Assembly: GCA_016271365.2 (NCBI GenBank)
Contig: CM057458.1
Coordinates: 201,410,501-201,474,500, forward strand
Source of the DNA: Neoceratodus forsteri
Lineage: Eukaryota > Chordata > Ceratodontiformes > Ceratodontidae
DNA length: 64,000 nucleotides
Direction of reading: 5' to 3'
Positions 1 to 10,224 of this stretch are shown here, one piece after another. Under the pieces are notes generated by a model. It saw nothing but the letters and a program-made list of their open reading frames with translations. It searched no databases and was not told the DNA's origin. Both the position numbers and the translations under genes were made by a program. Positions within the stretch are counted from its first letter, which is position 1, and each line of letters starts with the position of its first letter.

Positions 1-1437
1 ACCCACCACCCATGTCCCACACAGCACCACCGTGGCCGTACAATGACATGGCTATGCAGTGCTAAGGCAGTGGCACAGTCATGTACCCGGTGCATGCATG
101 GACCACCATTGATGCACTCCCAAACATGCAGTGCCACCTGGACAGTGCGACTGTAACAAGTTGCGTGGCAGTGGTATCAATGGATGAGTAGCCATGCCCC
201 TGCTCCGCCCTATTACACAGCATGCAATAGTAATCATGGATGTAAAGGCACTCACCATCATCAGGCTGGTCCCTGCACCTGTGTGGTCAGCATCCCTCCC
301 GGCCCTGCTGGTCATCTTGCTCCACCTCACCTCCCCTCACCGCGGCGCTCCTCTGGGTCTAGAGGTGCAGAACATGGAGGAGAGAACATCAGTACAATCT
401 GGTAGCAAAGTCCCCCCACCCCATGTCCTGCGGTAATCCCACACAGCCATACCCATCCACCCCCACCCGATACACAACCACAGGCCAACACTGGACAGCC
501 CCCATGCTGTACACATGCCACTGTGATACCGGTATGGGTGTTAACAGTGGAATGGATGGGCACCTACCTGGCTGTGGCACCATACTCCTGGCACGTGCCC
601 GCAGGTAGGCAAGCCTGTCCGGGTCCCTGCACTGGAGGTCCCAATGTCAGTGGTGACACCGCTCTAGCCATGTGCCCGATTCCTGTAGCCTCCTCCAGTG
701 CCACCACCACCTCCTCCCATACTGCACTCCTGGCCCTGTCCAGATGCATCTCAAAATGCCCCAGCACTGGGGCTCTACTAGACACCAAATTGGCCAGCTC
801 ACTTAGCTCAAACAGCAGCTCTCCTTGCCATCTCTGAAGCTGGTTGGAGTCAAAATGGCAACTCAATGCGCATGGTCCGCCCGCGTGCAGATGCTGCGCT
901 GTACAGCTGCTGCCATTCCTCGTGCTTTCACCAAACAGCATGATGGTAGGCGTACTCATGCGGACACATAGTCTCTAAGGGCAAGAAGTCAGAAGCACAG
1001 CGGTCAAGGGTCTCGCGCACGGACGCTACAGCATGATTGGTACTCACTGCATATGCAGCGCAGTGGAATGCCTGTGTGCCACCTTCTGTAGCGGCCTACT
1101 GCGCTGTGGCCCCAGTGCGCCTATGGCACCCCAGTGCCAGAGCGCCATACATGTGAACAGCGCAGTAGCACCACTGGCACAATGGTGGCCGTGCCCTGCA
1201 TTGCTTCCCATGCACAGCATGTCAGCAGCATGGCAGGCGTCTGCGCCATCACCCCGGGCATGTGCCGTTTGGTGTCTACTGCGCATGTCACAGAAATGCG
1301 CCCTTGCCTGAGCACTTTCAACACAATTGTGCAAAGCGCAACAGCGTGATATTCAGCCGGCATATGCAAATCAGGTAATCAGCCATTCAATGGAGCATTT
1401 GCATCCACTTATAACTGCGCCTCACCTCATTTGCATG

Positions 1438-1593
1438 TGTTGCTCTATAAAAATGCAACATTGGGCTGCAGTGGCCATAGTCTGTATTTGCAGTCTATTG
1501 TGGTGAGTTGCATGCTGTTTGGGAGTGTGGACTGTGGTGTGTGGGACATGCATGGGACTGCACAGTCACAGGTAACACCTGTCATTCTCACAG
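1438..1593 (+). promoter_or_regulatory. TATA box, short 5' exon and intron of Myb-like gene (copy 1)
   Basis: A TATA-like TCTATAAAAATG lies at about 1443. About 60 bases on, a GTGAGT donor (1503) and a polypyrimidine-CACAG acceptor (ends 1593) bracket a likely intron that places the acceptor immediately before the coding ATG. The same arrangement occurs in copy 2 (donor 3931, acceptor ending 4018), but the TATA box there is reduced to CATAAAATG. Upstream ATGCAAAT octamer-like words occur at 1363 and 3791. Promoter function is inferred from position. Confidence 0.45.
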
Positions 1594-1601
1594 AATGAAG
1601 A

Positions 1602-2125
1602 ATGAGCGATCGTGAGGTGGAGGAAGAGGAACAGAGACGTTGGAGGAAGAGGAGGCCTAACTTCACAAAGACAGAAACAGATGCCCTGTTTGAGGCCTAC
1701 CTCGACCAGGAGCCGCTGCTCAGCAGACGGCAGGGAACACCACAGACCCACAGGCCCGTGCCGTCAACCTGCATGGCAGCCACCAGCGGTCGGTGCAGGA
1801 GTGCAAAAAAAGAAGAGATAAGGCACATGTGAGGATTATGGACAAGGTGGCTGCCGGCCAGGGTAGCTTACGGAGCTGCAACTTGATGGGGACAGCTGGC
1901 CACCGCAACACCTGACCCACAAGAAGTGGGTTGCTGGCGGCATGCGGCCACGATGCCATCGAGGGTGTTCCAGGTGGTGGATTCAGATAGGCGGTAACCT
2001 GTCACTGCATGGTAGGTCCCTGGTCTGTCAATCGGGGGTGGGACAGGGTAGGGCAGATACATTAATGCTACTGTGTTGCCTTACAGCTCTGAGCATCTAT
2101 ATGGGTCAGTGCTGGTGGGCGGTGC
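1602..2125 (+). pseudogene. Harbinger Myb/SANT-like protein, truncated copy 1
   Basis: The reading frame from the ATG at 1602 gives an acidic start (EVEEEEQRRW) followed by RKRRPNFTKTETDALFEAYL, the first helix region of the Myb/SANT-like (Myb_DNA-bind_5 type) domain carried by Harbinger accessory proteins. A frameshift near 1745 moves the rest of the domain to another frame, and the GT...AG intron ending near 2087 leads only into the first bases of the next exon before the duplicate stops. This copy keeps an intact start, unlike copy 2. In known Harbinger elements this protein binds transposon DNA and helps the transposase enter the nucleus; that role is family knowledge. Non-functional here. 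Confidence 0.75.
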
Positions 2126-2403
2126 ATTGTCTCTGGACCCCGTGGCCACCCATTCTCTCCAGAATCACCAGGGATGCCCATGCCAGCGCAGCAGTCCTGC
2201 ATGCCACGCCTATGGCCATCCAGTGTTGTCCACCTAGGACAAGGGAGCAGAGTCAATACATGTGACTGTCCAGCCCCTGCAGCCCATCCATTGTGCATGG
2301 CATACAGCTGTGTGCCACACTCCTGTGATGGCGCAACCACCCACAGTGACCACGTCCACAAGACCTGCCTACCCAGGCACCCATAGCCATGTGCACTGCG
2401 CAC
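2126..2403. other. Spacer between the two tandem copies
   Basis: These 278 bases separate the duplicated blocks and have no counterpart that I can see in the window. They should correspond to sequence just upstream of the duplicated unit. I see no supported gene in them. Confidence 0.5.
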
Positions 2404-4541
2404 ACACCCACCAATCTATGTCCCACACAGCACCACCGCGGCCGTGACAATGACATGGCTATGCAGTGTTAGTGGTGGCAATATGTACCCGTGCATGGCT
2501 GACCACCATTGATGCACTCCCAAACATGCAGTGCCACCGACAGTGCTGGACTGTAACAAGTGCAGTGCATGGCAGTGGTATCACGGATGGTGGCCATGCC
2601 CTGCTGCCCGCCCCTGTTACACAGCATGCAATAGTAATCATGGATAGGCACTCACCATCACTTCAGGCTGGTCCCTGGCACCTGTGTGGTCCGCATCCCT
2701 CCCGCCTGCTGGTCATCTTGGCACCACCTTCCTCTCCTCACCGGCCCTCTGGGTCTAGGTGTAAACATGGAGAGGAACATCAGTACAATCTGGTAGCAAA
2801 ATGCAAAGTCCCCCCACCCCCATGTGTCTGTAATCCCACAGCCATACCCATCCATCCACCCCACCCCGATACCACCACCACGGCCAACACTGGACAGCCC
2901 CCATGTGCTGTACACATGCCACCGTGGATACCCGTATGTGGGTGTTAACAGTGTATGGATGGGGCACCTACCTGGCTGTGGCACCATGCCCCCTCCTGGC
3001 ACGTGCGTCTCGCAGGTAGGCAGCCCGTCCGGTCCCTGCACTGGAGGTCCCCGCATCAGTGGTGACACCGCCAGCCATGTGCCCGATTCCCTGTGGCCTC
3101 CTCCAGTGCCACTCGTCACCACCACCTTCCTTCCCATATGCGTACTCCTGGCTCTGTCCAGGGTGCATCTCCAAAATGCCCCAGCATGGGGCTCTACTAT
3201 GGCCACTAAATTGGCTGAGTCTTACTTGGCTCCAAACAGCAGCTCTTCCTTCTTGCCATCTCGAAGCTGGTTGAGCTCAAAATACGCCAGTAGCATGGTC
3301 CGCCATTGCAGATGCCGCGCTGGTGGCTGGAAGCGCTGCCATTCCCCATCGTGCTTTCACCAAACAGCATGATAGTGGCGTACCCATGCGGACACATGGT
3401 CTCTAGGGGGCAAAAGTCAGGCACAGGGTCAAGGGTCTCTCGCGCACGGACCGCTACAGCATGATTGGTACTCACTGCATGTAGCGCAATTGGGTGCCTG
3501 TGTGCCACCTTCTGTAGCGGCCTACTGCGCTGTGGCCCCAGTGCGCCTATGGCACCCCAGTGCCAGAGCGCCATACATGTGAACAGCGCAGTAGCACCAC
3601 TGGCACAATGGTGGCCGCGTTCTGTATTGCTTCCTTCATGCACAGTATGTCAGCAGCATGGCAGGCGCCTGCGCCCATCACCCCGGCATGTGCCGTTTAT
3701 GTCTACTCGTGACAAGTCACAGAAATGCGCCTCTTGCCTGAGCACTTTCAACACACCAGCAAAAGCGCAACAGCGTGATATTCAGCCGGCATATGCAAAT
3801 CAGGTAATCAGCCATTCAATGGAGCATTTGCATCCACTTCTATAACTGCGCCTCACCTCATTTGTCATGTGTTGCCATAAAATGCAACATTGGGCTGCAG
3901 GGCCATAGTCTGTATTTGCAGTCTATTGTGGTGAGTTGCATGCTGTTTGGGAGTGTGGACTGTGGTGTGTGGACATGCATGGACTGCACAGTCACAGGTA
4001 CACCTGTCATTCTCACAGAATGGAAGAATGAGCATCGTGAGGTGGAGGAAGAGGAACAGAGACGTTGGAGGAAGAGGAGGCCTAACTTCACAAAGACAGA
4101 AACAGATGCCCTGTTTGAGGCCTACCTCGACCAGGAGCCGCTGCTCAGCAGACGGCAGGGAACACCACAGACCCACAGGCCCGCGCCGTCAACCTGCATG
4201 GCAGCCACCAGCGGTCGGTGCAGGAGTGCAAAAAGAAGATGGGCACAGACAGGCGGAGGATTATGGACAAGGTGGCTGCCGTCAGGGTAGCACGGGCTGC
4301 AACCGGTGGGGGACAGCTGGCCATGCAACGCCTGACCCCACAAGAAGAGTGGGTTGCTGGCAGCATGCGGCACGATGCCATCGAGGGTGTTCCAGGTGGT
4401 GGATTCCAGATGGGTGGTAGCCTGTCACTGCATGGTAGGTCCTGGTCTGTCAATCGGGGTGGGACAGGGTAGGGCAGATACATTAATGCTACTGTGTTGC
4501 CTTACAGCTCCTGAGCATCTATATGGGTCAGTGCTGGTGGG
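2404..4541 (+). repeat. Tandem duplication, copy 2, of Harbinger 5' half
   Basis: This is the second copy of the block at 1-2125. It runs without a break into the rest of the Myb-like gene (to 5472) and the transposase, so it is probably the original half and copy 1 the duplicate. Copies differ by many small indels; for example copy 2 has lost one base just after the Myb-like ATG. Confidence 0.85.
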
Positions 4542-5472
4542 CTTGTCCACTGAGGGTGATACCATGAACATAGAGGAAGGCCCATCCACCTCCACAGGCA
4601 TCCGAGGGTCAGGGCAACATTGGGCCTGCCTGGACGTCCGGACTGATGTTGGTGGAGCAGGTGCAGAGGAATGTTCAGTACCCAGCAATACTACGGCATC
4701 CATGGATGCCGGCATGCTGAGACTCTGGCTGGTGCCGGATTCACCACTGATGCTGATGGAGCTCACTTCATGGACAGTGATATGCGTGGGCCACAGGATG
4801 GCCACACAGCAGGTGACATCACGGGCATGGCCGTGGGTGGTGCCACCATGGAGGCCTGCGTGACAACACAGTCCCAGCCTGTGCCTGTCTGCACCAGTGG
4901 GGCAGCACTGGTATGTGTCCAGGACAGTGGGGCTGTTGCAGCCACTGCGGTGGCACCGTTGAGCCCTGGAGAGCGGCAACTGGAGCGGCAGTGTCAGCAG
5001 TCGGCCAATGGCCATGGGGGTACAGTGTCAGGGGACAGGCATCAGTGCACCTCCTGTGGACATGCCCAGGCCTGGCCCTGGTGTGCAGCACCCACCCTCA
5101 AGGGGTGCTGCCCATCAGGGCCATGAATACCGTGAGGGACAGCATGCCGATCAGGCAGATAACTTCTTAGAAGAGCAAACCCGCATACTCCAAGAATCAG
5201 TCGATCAGCAGTTGCGGCTTGTGACGGTGGTGGATGCACTCAGTGCGGCTCTATGCCAGGAAGAGAAGTGGTACAGCAGAGACACCGCTCTGCTCCTGGC
5301 AGAGATGGACCAGATGCAGGAGGATGTGACAGCTGCCATTGACAGGCAGACACAGGCAATCACAGCTGTCATGGCCACAATGGGCACACAGTTATTTGCC
5401 CATGTGTCACAGACACCACGCAGTGCAATGTCCACCCCTCGTTACCGGCGTTGTGTGACACCCACCTTGTGA
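4028..5472 (+). pseudogene. Harbinger Myb/SANT-like accessory protein (copy 2, with C-terminus)
   Basis: The second copy contains the whole gene. N-terminus: RRPNFTKTETDALFEAYL. The domain resumes in another frame at about 4182 with QECKKKMGTDRRRIMDKV, the third helix, then a TGGG linker and LTPQEEW, an order typical of these proteins. An intron (donor 4435, acceptor ending 4507) fits phase-wise to an exon beginning APEHLYG. The C-terminus, about 5150-5400, is a coiled coil of roughly 75 residues (EEQTRILQESVDQQLRLV onward), probably for multimerisation. Breaks: a one-base loss right after the ATG, a frameshift near 4160-4180, and more between 4700 and 5100. It converges on the transposase, whose 3' end is at about 6177. 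It is related to the Myb-like proteins from which vertebrate NAIF1/TSNARE1-type genes derive. Confidence 0.8.
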
Positions 5473-6176
5473 ACACCAGGTTCAGCTGTGGGCATCCTGA
5501 GCATGCCTGGCACAGGCATGTTCGGTGTGCTGCAGACCCCTGTGCGAGCACGGTCACGTTCATGCAGCGGAACCCTTGGGGGATAGTCGGTGCCACCCCA
5601 TGAGGCCATTGGTCAGCCTGTCACTGCTGGTAGGTCTCAGCGGGGCCGCCCACACATCTGTGGTGGCCATGGCACTGTGATGTGACTGAGTTGTCTCCCA
5701 CCATGGCTACTGTCTGATGGTGCCTCTGTGTGCATTGGTGTGTCTTACCATGCAATGCACGGGTGGGGGTACTTGCCACCGCACACACACACACACGTTT
5801 CATCTACACACCCTCCCAGCTGCTGTCCCGCTGTGGTGTGCATGATGATGCCTGAGTTGTGCTGTCGCCACTGTGCAATGGTACTGATCCCCAACACACG
5901 ACTAATGACAGGCACTGGGCAAGGTGGTCTGTGGACATGTGTGTGGCTAGGGTGGCGGTTGGGGTCAACATGCCTCCCACGCTTTGCATGTCTTGTGGGG
6001 TGTGTGTCTGTGTGTGTGTGCCTGTGTGACTCGTGCGTGTTACACCTTGCTCATCCCTGGCAGCGCATTATGGTTCCATGCTCGGCCAATTCCTTAACGA
6101 CATGCACCCCTGGTTTTGTCCATGCATGTTTGTGGGTTGTGCCCTTAACACTGGTGGTTGCACATGGCCCCATGAC
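5473..6176. other. Region between convergent Harbinger genes
   Basis: This holds the 3' ends of the two convergent genes. A short (CA)n tract is at 5781-5796 and TG-rich runs at about 5999-6026. No gene is supported; the long plus-strand frame at 5728-6258 overlaps the transposase antisense and has no recognisable domain. Confidence 0.5.
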
Positions 6177-7545
6177 TTACCTGGGTTGGTTGAAGTGCTC
6201 CTCTGTGATGGTGTCCCGGTGCAGCTGTGCCATCCGGATCAGTTGGGGGTCCCTTTGACCAAGGGGGGGCTTCCCATCACCATCTTCACCAGGGTCCTCA
6301 TTGTCCCCATCGCTGTCCCCTTCTTTGACCTGTACGGCTATCCCACAGTTGTTGGCCATGTTGTGCAGGATGCAACAGGCCAGGAATAGCCCACAGGCCT
6401 TTGAGGGTCTGCACAGTAGGGCACCACCAGATGTGTCCAGGCAATGGAAATGTGCCTTCAGCATCCCGAACACCCGCTCAATGACATTGCGTGTGGTGGT
6501 ATGTGCTTCATTGTAACATTGCTGCGATGGTGTCACAGGCCGCCGGTATGGTGTGAGCAGCCAGGGATGGAGTGGGTATCCACTGTCACCTGTGTGTAGA
6601 GGGTGGACATTAGTTTGGTGATCAGCATCGCCCTGCCTTGGGCCATCTAGGCCAATACCCATGTCACCTCTGACTATGCCTCCCAAGCTCCATGTCTTTC
6701 TGCGTGGTTTGCATACTCACCCACTAAGTGGCCAGTGGGGATGTCCCCACTCTTGAACCTGTGGCACAGTGTGGACTGGTGCCAGATGAAGGAATCATGT
6801 GCTCCCCCAGGGTGCATGGCACATACATTGATTATGCGCCCCCTGGCATCGCACACCACCTGGCAGTTGATGCTTGTATACCCCTTCCGATTCATGTATG
6901 CGGCCCCTTCGGGGCCAGGTGGCGTGCTACCCTGTGGAACTCCTGTATGTTTGCTGGGCACTCTGATGGTGTGCTGGGGAAACAGATGTACTCCGCAGCA
7001 TGTGGCAGCAGTGCGCTGAGGAATTGGGTGAAGACGTGTGACATGGCTGACTGGGTTATGCCTGTCGTGTCCCCTGTTGGTCTCTGAAAGGTACCCGTGG
7101 TGAGCAGGTACATGACAGCTGTCACTTTGGTCTCCACTGACAGAGCATGGCTCCGTCGTGTGAGTGCCTGCATCACATCACTGCACAGCTCACAGAGCTG
7201 CCTCAGGATTGCCCGGTTCAGGTGGTACCGGCCCACGATCTCAGTACAGCTCGAAGCTGGTGCAGGCTCGGTACTGCCTGTTGAGGGCATACCACTGACG
7301 GGCTCTTCCATGGCCATGCCCCCCCCGCTGCCTGCTTTCTCACCCCCCTCATAACTGCCTCCATCTGGATGGTGGCACTGGCCATATCCATGGCTTGTGT
7401 TACCCCCCCCGGCAGCTGTTTCTCTGTTCCCCCTGCTGTCCTTGCTGCTACTCCTCCTGCACTGGGTACACCTCCCTTTAGTGGCTGTACTGCCCACTAT
7501 CTGTGCCCTCAGTGCTGTGTGACACTTCCCCCTTTTGTCCTGCAC
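6177..7545 (-). pseudogene. Harbinger (PIF/HARBI1-like) DDE transposase
   Basis: Three minus-strand frames in order (7545-6892, 6961-6674, 6686-6177) together match the HARBI1-type transposase. The N-terminal part has the helical region (FQRPTGDTTGITQSAMSHVF). The middle has YMNRKGYTSINCQVVCDARG and HPGGAHDSFIW, the segment with the second catalytic Asp. The last part has GDSGYPLHPWLLTPY and TTRNVIERVFGMLKAHF with the catalytic Glu, then ACCILHNMAN. The frame switches at about 6900 and 6680. At the first switch the sequence goes directly from EFHRVA to PPGPEGAAYMNRKG, so the segment that should carry the first catalytic Asp (the IDGTH-type motif) is missing. The enzyme would therefore be dead even if the frame were repaired. 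Family length is about 350 residues; the rest is close to complete. Confidence 0.9.
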
Positions 7546-7899
7546 TGTGGCACAGGCTCCCCCACACCTTCTCTCTTCCTGGTGGTTCCAGGTTCTCTGT
7601 CCTGCTCCTGCCCTGTCCTGCTCACAGTTTCTGTGTGCCTGTGTGGCTGCCTGCAGTTCACCAACATGTGACTTCCCTGTAGCATTCTTGCACTTTTCTC
7701 TTGTTCCTTTTTATTTTGGATCATTTCCGCTATCGCACAACTTCTGTTTGCTCCCCTATGGGACATGATGCATGTTGTTGAATATCACACTGTGCCATTT
7801 ATGCATGGTTCCTCCCCCTTCAGTTGCACATGCATTCATTATCATTGCACTCTTACGCATTGTGATTTGGGGGGCATATCTGCCTCCAGCTGAATATCA

Positions 7900-7973
7900 C
7901 AGAATGGCGCATTTTTGGACTTGCGCTGACGCATCCCTGTTGCACATAGTGCAACGCTTTTGAATATCTGGGC
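7900..7973 (-). repeat. Probable right terminus of the Harbinger element
   Basis: Read on the minus strand, the sequence from 7973 begins GGCCCAGATATTCAAAAGC, the style of terminal sequence common in Harbinger elements, followed by a subterminal region with TGTGATATTCAGC (7888-7900). The word GTGATATTCAGC recurs upstream of both Myb-like gene copies (about 1347 and 3775). No matching left terminus is visible, so the left end is presumably before base 1. I could not identify a certain 3-bp target duplication. Confidence 0.5.
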
Positions 7974-7975
7974 CA

Positions 7976-8237
7976 CAGAGCCCACTATGCAGTCAGTGTC
8001 CAAATTATTCTATTCACCTGCTCACCCCCCGACCACCTGCTAAGCGCTGCCGCCATTTTTGAGTCTATTTTTTTTATCACTGCTGTTTTAACAAATTGGG
8101 TAACAGCTCAAGGCCAAAAAGTTGTTGTACTATCACTCTAACATCAGAACGATAGTACAACAACTTTTTTGACCTTTACAACAAGATTTGGAAAACCACT
8201 GTTTTCCATACACAATAAACCCTAACCATATACTATA
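7976..8237 (-). mobile_element. Partial MITE (family F1), inverted copy of 23181-23400
   Basis: Read on the minus strand this matches the start of the element at 23181: the TATAGTATATGGTTAGGG end (8238-8220), GGAAAACAGTGG, then a hairpin. The hairpin has 19-bp arms at 8116-8134 and 8151-8170 with a 16-base loop; its diverged counterpart is at 23260-23314. The far end runs into the Harbinger terminus and is not clearly defined, so this copy is partial. Confidence 0.7.
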
Positions 8238-8640
8238 AATAAATACTAGGAGACTTTGTGGTTACACCCACAAGAAATTAAAGCTTTTCAAGAGAAGCCA
8301 TTGATTATAACAAAACAAACTCTGGTTAGCGCCAATATGGCTACAAAATGATGCATTTGCAGCATAGCTTTCTTATTACTTCACTAAATGAATCTCATTG
8401 ATGAAAGTGTTAAAATCCCTGCCGAAATGTGACTGTGTGCCACCAAAATGTTATTCCATGCCACAGGAGTGAAAACACCTTTTGGGCAGAATTTGAAAAA
8501 TGACAGCTGTCATGTTCATGAGGTGGTGTGAAAAAATTTAATTTAGAATGAAAGTATTTGAAAGTACTGAAGTTATGAGTGAGAGTAGAAAATTTCAATG
8601 TACACTCGTAACATTGCCATTTTTATATATTTTAACCCCA
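8238..8640. other. Non-coding AT-rich stretch
   Basis: I see no gene, splice structure or recognisable repeat family here. Confidence 0.4.
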
Positions 8641-8641
8641 A

Positions 8642-8818
8642 ATTTTCAACATTGCCTTCTTATGACCCCACCATGAGCAATGGTGGTGAAAATTTTCAAA
8701 TCTCACCCAAAAGGTGATTTTGCCAAGTGACTGTAAAATTGCATATGGAGCCAATTTGCATAATTCCACCACCATTGTTCATGAGATGGAGTCAAAGAAG
8801 GCCATGTTGAAAATCTGG
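8642..8818. repeat. Foldback (long inverted repeat)
   Basis: About 60-base arms pair imperfectly: TTTTCAACATTGCCTTC and CACCATGAGCAATGGTGGTG (8644-8688) against CCACCACCATTGTTCATGAG and GAAGGCCATGTTGAAAA (8765-8815). The loop holds TCTCACCCAAAAGGTG. The look is that of a MITE or foldback element. No coding potential. Confidence 0.65.
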
Positions 8819-9190
8819 GCTGAAACTATGCAAATAGACAAAGCTATGCCTCAGATTTCAAAATACCATTGAAATACATTGAACTGCCCTTACTTTAGTA
8901 TCACAAATTGCAGTTGCTGGTTCCAGCAACAAGACGTGTCTTCAATTGGAGAGTGGATATATGCCATGGGACCTGTTCAGGTGAGTGGAGGTGTGTGGGG
9001 GGGTGGAGAGGGTTGTGGGGTGGTGACTGCTGAGTGGGAGGTCTGGCTGGCAGGGGTCAGATCAGTGAAGGATCATTTTCTTTGTTAGAAGTTTAAAGGA
9101 AAAAAAAACATTGAGAGATGGTTTTCTTTATTACAGTTCCCATTTGGAAAAGTAATATGGGAATGGTGATCGGAGGATGGGGTGCCACTA
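8819..9190. other. Non-coding stretch
   Basis: The only open frame (8879-9088) contains a G-rich low-complexity run and no recognisable domain. No gene supported. Confidence 0.4.
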
Positions 9191-9320
9191 GACACCAGGT
9201 TACCCACCCGACAGTGACAGTTCATCAGCGAAATCCCCTACAGTGACTACAGCACCATGCCACTGTAGGGAACCCACTGGAACCTAGCACTGTCGGGAAA
9301 CGCTTACTATCCCTGGTGTC
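9191..9320. repeat. Three-tier nested hairpin
   Basis: Three sets of arms are arranged concentrically: GACACCAGG (9191) with CCTGGTGTC (9312-9320), CCCGACAGTG (9207) with CACTGTCGGG (9288), and CCTACAGTG (9237) with CACTGTAGG (9261). The whole could fold as one interrupted stem. This is probably a small palindromic transposon. Confidence 0.6.
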
Positions 9321-9409
9321 TGTCATTCTGAAGTCGCTGACTGCCTTGCTCTGCACTTCCTCTCCTCATACTTCAGTTGGCAGCTTCTTTTCTAGATACA
9401 AGAGCTAAA

Positions 9410-10135
9410 AAGGGAAAAAACAAACACTTTACTTTAGATCTGAGCTAACAGGGACTTACTTTAAACATGTACTTGTATTTTTCTTTTGGAGACTGAGCAC
9501 GCTCAGTCACGCTACAGTTCAATATGATAAAAGTGAAAGTGCTCCGCGGTGGATCTTCTCCATGTATGGATGGCAGCTTTCTTTTTCTGAGAAAATGAAT
9601 AAAACAGAATAAAAGTACTGTTTTTTTTCTTTTACTTTTTAAACCGAGTGACACTTAAACTTCTGGCAGCAAGTCCAGCACATTGACAGCACTTGTTCAC
9701 GTTACATTGTGGCAGAAAGTGAAAGCCCTTCAACACGGAGCCACTGGGAAAATGGCAGGATCAACCAGATAAGACTTTTAAGTTACATTTTATTAAAAAC
9801 ATATGGCAGATTTAAACATATCTTGTGTTCACTGGTCTGGGGATTGCTGTATTGATTTGTTATTTCTGTTGGTGCTAGCCTGTTTGTGGCAGCCTGCTTG
9901 TGCTAGGGGTGTGTATGTGTGTGTGTTGTGTGTATGTTTGTGGCAGCTTTTCTGTGCCAGGTGTGAAGTGATCTTACTACTGGTGAGAAAGTTCAGAAGA
10001 CTGGAAGGGAGCTGGAAAGTAGTACAGGCATGTGGTCATACTGTGAGGTGTGCGGTCATTGTGGAATAATGCACGGTCATGTGACATGTTTCAACCAATC
10101 AGGATATTGGATTATCACAGATTTTTCTTACCCAT
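9410..10135. repeat. Partial copy of the foldback element at 59280-60445
   Basis: It shares with 59930-60440 a series of diverged blocks in the same order: GCTCAGTCACGCTACAGTTC (about 9503), AAAAGTGAAAGTG, GTGATCTTACTACTGGTGAG (about 9965), and GAATAATGCACGGTCATGTG (about 10065), followed in both cases by a TA tract. The inverted left arms seen at 59457-59670 are not present here, so the copy is incomplete. Confidence 0.65.
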
Positions 10136-10142
10136 TTATATG

Positions 10143-10152
10143 TATATATACA

Positions 10153-10209
<57 letters not shown>
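10143..10209. repeat. (TA)n microsatellite
   Basis: A nearly pure run of TA dinucleotides. Tyr-Ile frames read through it are artefacts. It follows the foldback copy just as at 60446-60458. Confidence 0.95.
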
Positions 10210-10215
<6 letters not shown>

Positions 10216-10224
10216 CTCTTCCCT

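Larger units (their letters stand above)
1..2125 (+). repeat. Tandem duplication, copy 1, of Harbinger 5' half
   Basis: This stretch matches 2404-4541 along its whole length with scattered substitutions and small indels; both start near a GTCCCACACAGCACCACCG segment and both end in the second exon of the Myb-like gene. It holds a non-coding upstream region (1-1340), a promoter-like region (1340-1460), a short non-coding exon, an intron and the Myb-like coding start. Copy 1 stops before the Myb-like C-terminus, so it is a partial duplicate. Its true left end lies outside the window. Confidence 0.85.

Noticed and set aside
564..959. 131-residue minus-strand frame with a diverged counterpart at about 2968-3400, and possible minus-strand splice sites
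   Set aside because: The counterpart in the tandem copy is broken by frameshifts and no domain is recognisable, so similarity reflects the DNA duplication, not coding selection. It could still be a third Harbinger gene.
5728..6258. 176-residue plus-strand frame
   Set aside because: Overlaps the transposase antisense, contains TG-repeat sequence and has no domain.
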